In this document: positions 58,093-64,000 of the stretch, in pieces
Layout: the number at the start of each line of letters is the position of its first letter
How positions within the stretch are numbered: position 1 is the stretch's first letter
Assembly (NCBI RefSeq): GCF_954871325.1
Contig: NC_088775.1
Span: 91,828,805-91,892,804, forward strand
Direction of reading: 5' to 3'
Length of the DNA stretch: 64,000 nucleotides
Origin: Gordionus sp. m RMFG-2023
Lineage: Eukaryota; Nematomorpha; Gordioida; Chordodea; Parachordodidae
The notes under the pieces: generated by a model
Told to the model about the DNA's origin: nothing
The model's database searches: none
Seen by the model: the letters and a program-made list of their open reading frames with translations, nothing else
Made by a program: the position numbers and the translations under genes

Positions 58093-58228
58093 GCTAAAGC
58101 TAATTATATGATTTTATGGCGTATATATCAATTTATTTTAAAGAGTATTAATATATTTTTGCTAAAGCTAATTATATGATTTTATGGCGTATATATTAAT
58201 TTATTTTAAAGAGTATTAATATATTTTT
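58093..58228. repeat. Tandem duplication, 2 x 68 bp
   Basis: GCTAAAGCTAATTATATGAT through AGTATTAATATATTTTT is repeated immediately, with one substitution seen (TATATCAATT against TATATTAATT). The near-identity makes it a recent event inside the older repeat. Confidence 0.95.
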
Positions 58229-59563
58229 TCAATTTAATGCTTTTTTCAATTTGAACTATATTATTTTTCGAAAAAAATGGAGTGGAATATATTTATCTAT
58301 TTATATAATATATTTCACTTTAAAATGCAATTAGATATAGTTTAACGTGTATTAATTTTTAAAATTTTTAATCTTTTCATAAAGAAAATAATAGCAAATT
58401 TTATAAACTAAAACGCAAATTTTAATTAAATCCAAAAATAAATTAAACAATTTTTAAATGATTTATCTCATATGATATGTACATTATGTCAAAATATAAA
58501 AATTACTTGGTTTGGTAGTTAATTTCGCAACTTATTTAATAAATAAAGTATTTAATAATATTAGGTTATAGATTAAGTATTTATAGCTTAAACAATTTAA
58601 ATAAATATTTAAATCTTTGAGCAATTATAATAGGAATATATATTTTATATATAATTATCTCTAATTATATTCGATTTAATTGTTTATATGATAACATTAA
58701 TAATATATTATGAAAGTCATGTTCGACGGATAAAGGAATAATAAAATATTATCATAATATTTATTAATTTATATAATAATTATTTTTTATTTATAATTAA
58801 TATTTATTAATTTTCTAGCCTCTTAAAAAATTTATTTCGTAATTAAAATCTAAAATTACAAATGGCATTATAACCCCAGATCTATTATATACAGAATATT
58901 TATTTGTTTAAGGTAAAGAGATTAGGTAGCATTGTTAACAAGAGTATCCTAGCGATAAAACAACTTTTATTTAAATCACATAATAAAATTTTAAATAAAT
59001 ATATTTTTCATTGATATAATATATTTCAAAAATTATATATTAAAACAGAAAAAATAAACTATTAATTGAGCTCCTCATTCTCTGATTAATTATCTTCATT
59101 TATTTGTATCATAATAATTTTAAAGTATTAAATAAAATTTTATGCATTAAAAATTAATGTATTGCAGTTTTAGACTTCAATTTTAATTTTTACTCTATTG
59201 AATACATCTAATTTAATAATTAAGCATAATAATTTTAGAATAAAAATATTGTCAATTCATTTTACACAATTTGCGAAATATTTGAAAAGTTATCAAAATT
59301 TCATAGTTTCTAAATTTTCTAAATTTCTTGGAAGTTATTAAATCCAAATATTAAAACATAACACACAGTTTCTTTCTAAATTCCAAAATTATTTAAATAT
59401 ATATAAGTCGTTATAAATATCATAAAAAAAATTACTTGTTGTGGCAATTATTTTTGCTTATTTTTATAAATTTTATAATATAAACAAATATTTCGTTTAT
59501 TAAGTGATTATAAAAATTTACTGATCAGAATATAATCTAACTATAATAATTGTTTCAAACTTA

Positions 59564-60304
59564 GGGGAGACCTATGCTATTTCGGATATGGGGAAAATCC
59601 TGACAGCCTTGGTATTTAAAAGGCTATCTTGAGATTATAATTAATTAAAATAGGCTTATATATAAAAAAAATTATGAAAAAAATCATAATTCAGCTTCGT
59701 AAACTTTTAATGCAAAAAAACCTCTTTTTTATTAATTATATATTTAAAAAAATATAATAAATTTTTAATTTTAACATTAATTTATTTAGATTCCACAAAT
59801 TAATGACACTGTGAACAACTTTGAAACTTTAAGAAATATAAAATAATATTCAAGCGATTTTAAACAAGGATTTATTTGATACTTAGAGCATTTATGTACA
59901 TATTAACTCCTTTGATATGCCGGATGAAGTAATTGTCGGACATTATAAATATTTACATCATTCAAATTTTTCCTATAATTTTTTTTTAAGATGCGAATAT
60001 TTTTAACGAAAAATAATCATAATAAAAAATTTTAAAAAAAGCGCGAAGACATATTATGTAAAATAACCATATTAAAAATTTAATTATTAAAAAATTACAA
60101 TTTGTCGATTTTAAAATAATTTTATAAGCATTATTTATAAATTTTAAGATTGTGTCCGAGAATACCCCCGACTTGGGACAAATCCGGACAAGATGATTCT
60201 CGTTAAATTCATTCAGAGAAAGAAATTACTTGAGGCAATAATTTTTTTAATAGCACTCTAAATCAAAAATGTCCGATATAGCCTCCCCCCCCCCCGTTCT
60301 CCCC
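59564..60304. mobile_element. TA-flanked inverted-repeat element, 741 bp
   Basis: The left end TA-GGGGAGACCTATGCTATT with TCGGATAT is mirrored on the right by the inverse GGGGAGAACGGGGGG..., then GGCTATATCGGACA. Both ends abut TA, as for Tc1/mariner-type insertions. Additional CGGACA words occur inside (59935, 60185). The right end contains a C11 run (60285-60295). No transposase seen. Confidence 0.5.
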
Positions 60305-61000
60305 TATATATAAAGATATAAAATATTTAAAATCGTGATCGAAGATGACGTAAATCAAAATTAATATAGAATAAATAATAAACATATAATTTATTTTTAA
60401 ATGGAGATTTTTCAAAAGTAAACTATAAAATTATTTTTTGAAAAACTGAAGGTAGAATATAATTATGTATAGTTTTATATTTATTGTGTTAAAATAAATT
60501 ATTTACGATTTTTAAAAGGCTTGAATATTATTAAAGAAATTGGATAAAGGCCTGTGGACAATCTACGATTTCAAAAAAAATTTAAATATTTAGTAAAACT
60601 CACTTGATATATTATGTTCAAATATATTATTTTTTAAAATATAAATTACTTGTTCTACGAATTTTCGGCGCTATAAATATAATTAAAAAAGTGAGGTATG
60701 TATAAATAATAATATTTGAAAAGATAATCCTTAAGAGAATATAATAAAATATTAGTTATTAGAATATGAAATTTTTATAATAATAATGAATCAATTGTCT
60801 ATACAAAGGCAATATTAAATAAATGTGAAAATCTCATGTTTGACTATAACGTAATGTCAAATAAGTAAATATCAAATAATATATAACATTTATTAATTAA
60901 TAACATAAGATATATATAACAAAATTAATTAGTTCTTAATCTATATCAATTCCCGTTACGTTTTAATTTATATATTAATATTTCATAATGTTTCATTTGT

Positions 61001-62929
61001 CTCTTAAAACACTAGGTCCATTTGTAACTAAAATTCAATTACAAATGGTGCCAAAACATCAGAATATCACTTTCCAGGTGAAAATATATTATCATAATTA
61101 TTTATCTAAGGCAATTTCTCTACATAAGCAATTATTAAATATAAATAATATTTTCCATCTTTTCATTCAGAAATTTATTTATAATATGATTTATTACTTA
61201 TAAGAAAATTAATTGGGTAATAATTTATTCTCCAATAGCAAGAACTTACAAATATATACGTGAAAATAACGGTAAAAAGCAAAGGACATATAATGATATG
61301 TGTGTAAAAAGAATAGGAGATACCTTAAAGTTAAAAATTATTTTGTAGGTGTCAATAATAGAAAGAAAAGATTTATTGATTACAACAAATATTACAAAAA
61401 TCCTTTTTTCTAAATTATCAAGTAATTAGTGATTTTTAAAAATACAAATTCAATTTTAGATACCAAATAAATATATTTTTATGATGTTCTACGAACTTAA
61501 ACAATTTTATGATAAGATTTAACAAAATGTAAGAGGTGGGAAAAATTCATTCATTTTTATACCTTATTTAGGAACACGTGAAATCAACATCAATGTTATC
61601 CTATCTCGTGCTTATTAGTAAAAATTATCAAAGTTAAATAATAGAAGGGAAATGAAGATTAGTTTTATGCAAATTTAAATAATTGTAAATATAATTATTT
61701 TGTCTCAAAAAATATTTATAAAACACATGTTTAGAATTATAGAATATTCTAGCAATTTCCAATATACAATTTTTTTTTAAATTTAAAAAAATTTATTATT
61801 ATGATATATACGTGCAGTCCTTCCTGTAAGATTAAAAAAAAATTTTAAAAACAATTATAACTTAGTGGATGATATATGAAAATAAAATTTAATGGAATTG
61901 AATAAATGTCTAAATAAAAATTTATAAGCAAAAATAATAAAACATAATTGTTGGTAATTTTAATAATTTTAGTTTTGAAATAATTTTTTTGGTGGAATAA
62001 ATAATTCATATTAAATGTGTGTTTTAAATTTGAGGTTTCAGTAAGAGGTAGGTACTATCAAACATTTGCAGGTGCCTGAATTCTATGGTCTTATAGCTAT
62101 TATAAATGTGTGCATCAATCCTTATTTGTCAAACTATACCTCCACAAATATCTTAAAATTTTTATTCTATCAGAAGATTAAAAATCTTTTATCTTAATAT
62201 AAAAAAATCCTTTACACAAAGGTTAAATGACAAATCTTTTCGTGCAATTAATTAACATATAAGTACTAAAAAGTAATAGTTTCTGTCAACTTTGAGATAA
62301 AAATATGTCATTAAATAATCGATAATTTAAATATGCAACCCAAAGTCTGATAGGTTAAACTTTTGCCTCCATTTGACCTTGCCATATAATTAACATATCG
62401 CATCTTCATAATAGAATCTTATTAATTAATATATTCTCCCAGGAAAAGTTGAGAATGGCAATTCTTTTATTAATATGCAACCCACACTTATTAAGATATA
62501 TGCTATTTATTTGCAAGATATAACTATTGCATATATAATGAAACACATTTACTTATATCCCTCACATTACTCTACAACAAAACAAACGTCTGATACTACA
62601 TCATTTATTTAACCAATAGGGCCAAATTAATTTCCCAAAATAAACTTATTTCAGACCAATCGTCATAGAAGCTGTCTTCTGAAAACTATCAGAAAAATTA
62701 TCTCCACCCAACTTGATTTCTCTAACTAGCATGCAATTAGGTATTGGCCTAAAGAATTATTAAAAGCCATGGATCATCTTATATACATCTCCATGATACA
62801 TATATTATTAAAATCAACTACAATGTCTTCAAATCTCATAGACATTTTCTTATCGAATTTATCAGATTTAAACTATACAAGTAAAAATTAAAATCCATTT
62901 AATAAACTATGAAATATACATTTTTATAA

Positions 62930-62930
<1 letters not shown>
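61001..62930. other. AT-rich gene desert
   Basis: The open frame at 60988-61203 begins MFHLSLKTLGPFVTKIQ but turns into Ile/Tyr/Asn-rich filler. No motif, no gene supported. Confidence 0.6.

Positions 62931-64000
<1,070 letters not shown>

Larger units (their letters stand above)
54700..61000. repeat. Set of diverged direct repeats
   Basis: A block starting near 55060 (AATGGCGGAGTTAGG...CAACAATTTTAGCTCATAGA...TTCCAGAAAAGAAA...AAAGTGTGGAGGT) recurs from about 57785 (AATGGTGGAGTAGAGG...AACTCATAGAG...TTCCAGAAAAGAAATT...AAAGTGTGAAGGT), 2.7 kb away. The next blocks (TTAATTATATAATTTACTGG; GAAAAAAATG(A/G)AG; AAACTAAAACGC; TTATCTCATATGATATG; AAAATTACTTG) also recur at about 54750-54950, 55600-56050, 58380-58510, 59340-59460 and 60600-60660. 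It behaves like an old multi-copy repeat of unknown class. No coding sequence seen. Confidence 0.65.

Overview
The window is very AT-rich eukaryotic DNA with long introns and a heavy load of decayed transposons. The one host gene I can read is a CAMSAP/Patronin microtubule minus-end gene, a metazoan family, so the source is an animal. A nuclear copy of mitochondrial nad6 in one of its introns reads best with UGA as Trp and AGA as Ser, which points to an invertebrate and probably a bilaterian. I cannot name the species. No bacterial, CRISPR, retroviral, LTR or Polinton-like feature was recognised.

Region 1 (1 to about 17.4 kb, + strand) holds the 3' part of CAMSAP/Patronin. I assembled 13 exons (258 to 17003) by hand. 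Every splice phase agrees across all 12 introns, and the joined frame is open for about 1,185 residues. The order is a long Asn/His/Ser/Tyr-rich linker, including three exact 59-codon repeats, then a basic coiled coil, a second disordered stretch and a full C-terminal CKK domain. The calponin-homology end must lie upstream of the window. The introns carry a LINE tail, MITEs, a minisatellite made of AATAAA motifs, the nad6 NUMT, an 8-bp-TSD hAT MITE and a tRNA-derived SINE-like sequence.

Region 2 (17.4 to 29 kb) is a gene desert. It holds an internally decayed hAT element with intact ends, a relic of a LINE with a restriction-like endonuclease, small tandem repeats, and the first copy of a long, old repeat whose relatives lie near 56.5 and 63 kb.

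Region 3 (29 to 48 kb) holds the best-preserved mobile elements. These are a 5'-truncated minus-strand LINE with RT, CCHC finger and PD-(D/E)XK-like endonuclease; a foldback element around 33.6 kb; two hAT elements with perfect 8-bp target duplications; a 2.4-kb DNA transposon with about 600-bp inverted repeats and a recognisable but orphan DDE-like transposase; and a 384-bp hAT MITE rich in TTC-loop hairpins.

Region 4 (48 to 64 kb) is mostly old repeated sequence: an irregular tandem array at 49.5 to 52.9 kb, another set of diverged direct repeats at 54.7 to 61 kb, a Harbinger-type MITE, a second LINE relic, a TA-flanked inverted-repeat element, and a pure AAAG microsatellite at the right end. 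No host gene was found after 17 kb. The small open frames there are transposon relics or chance.
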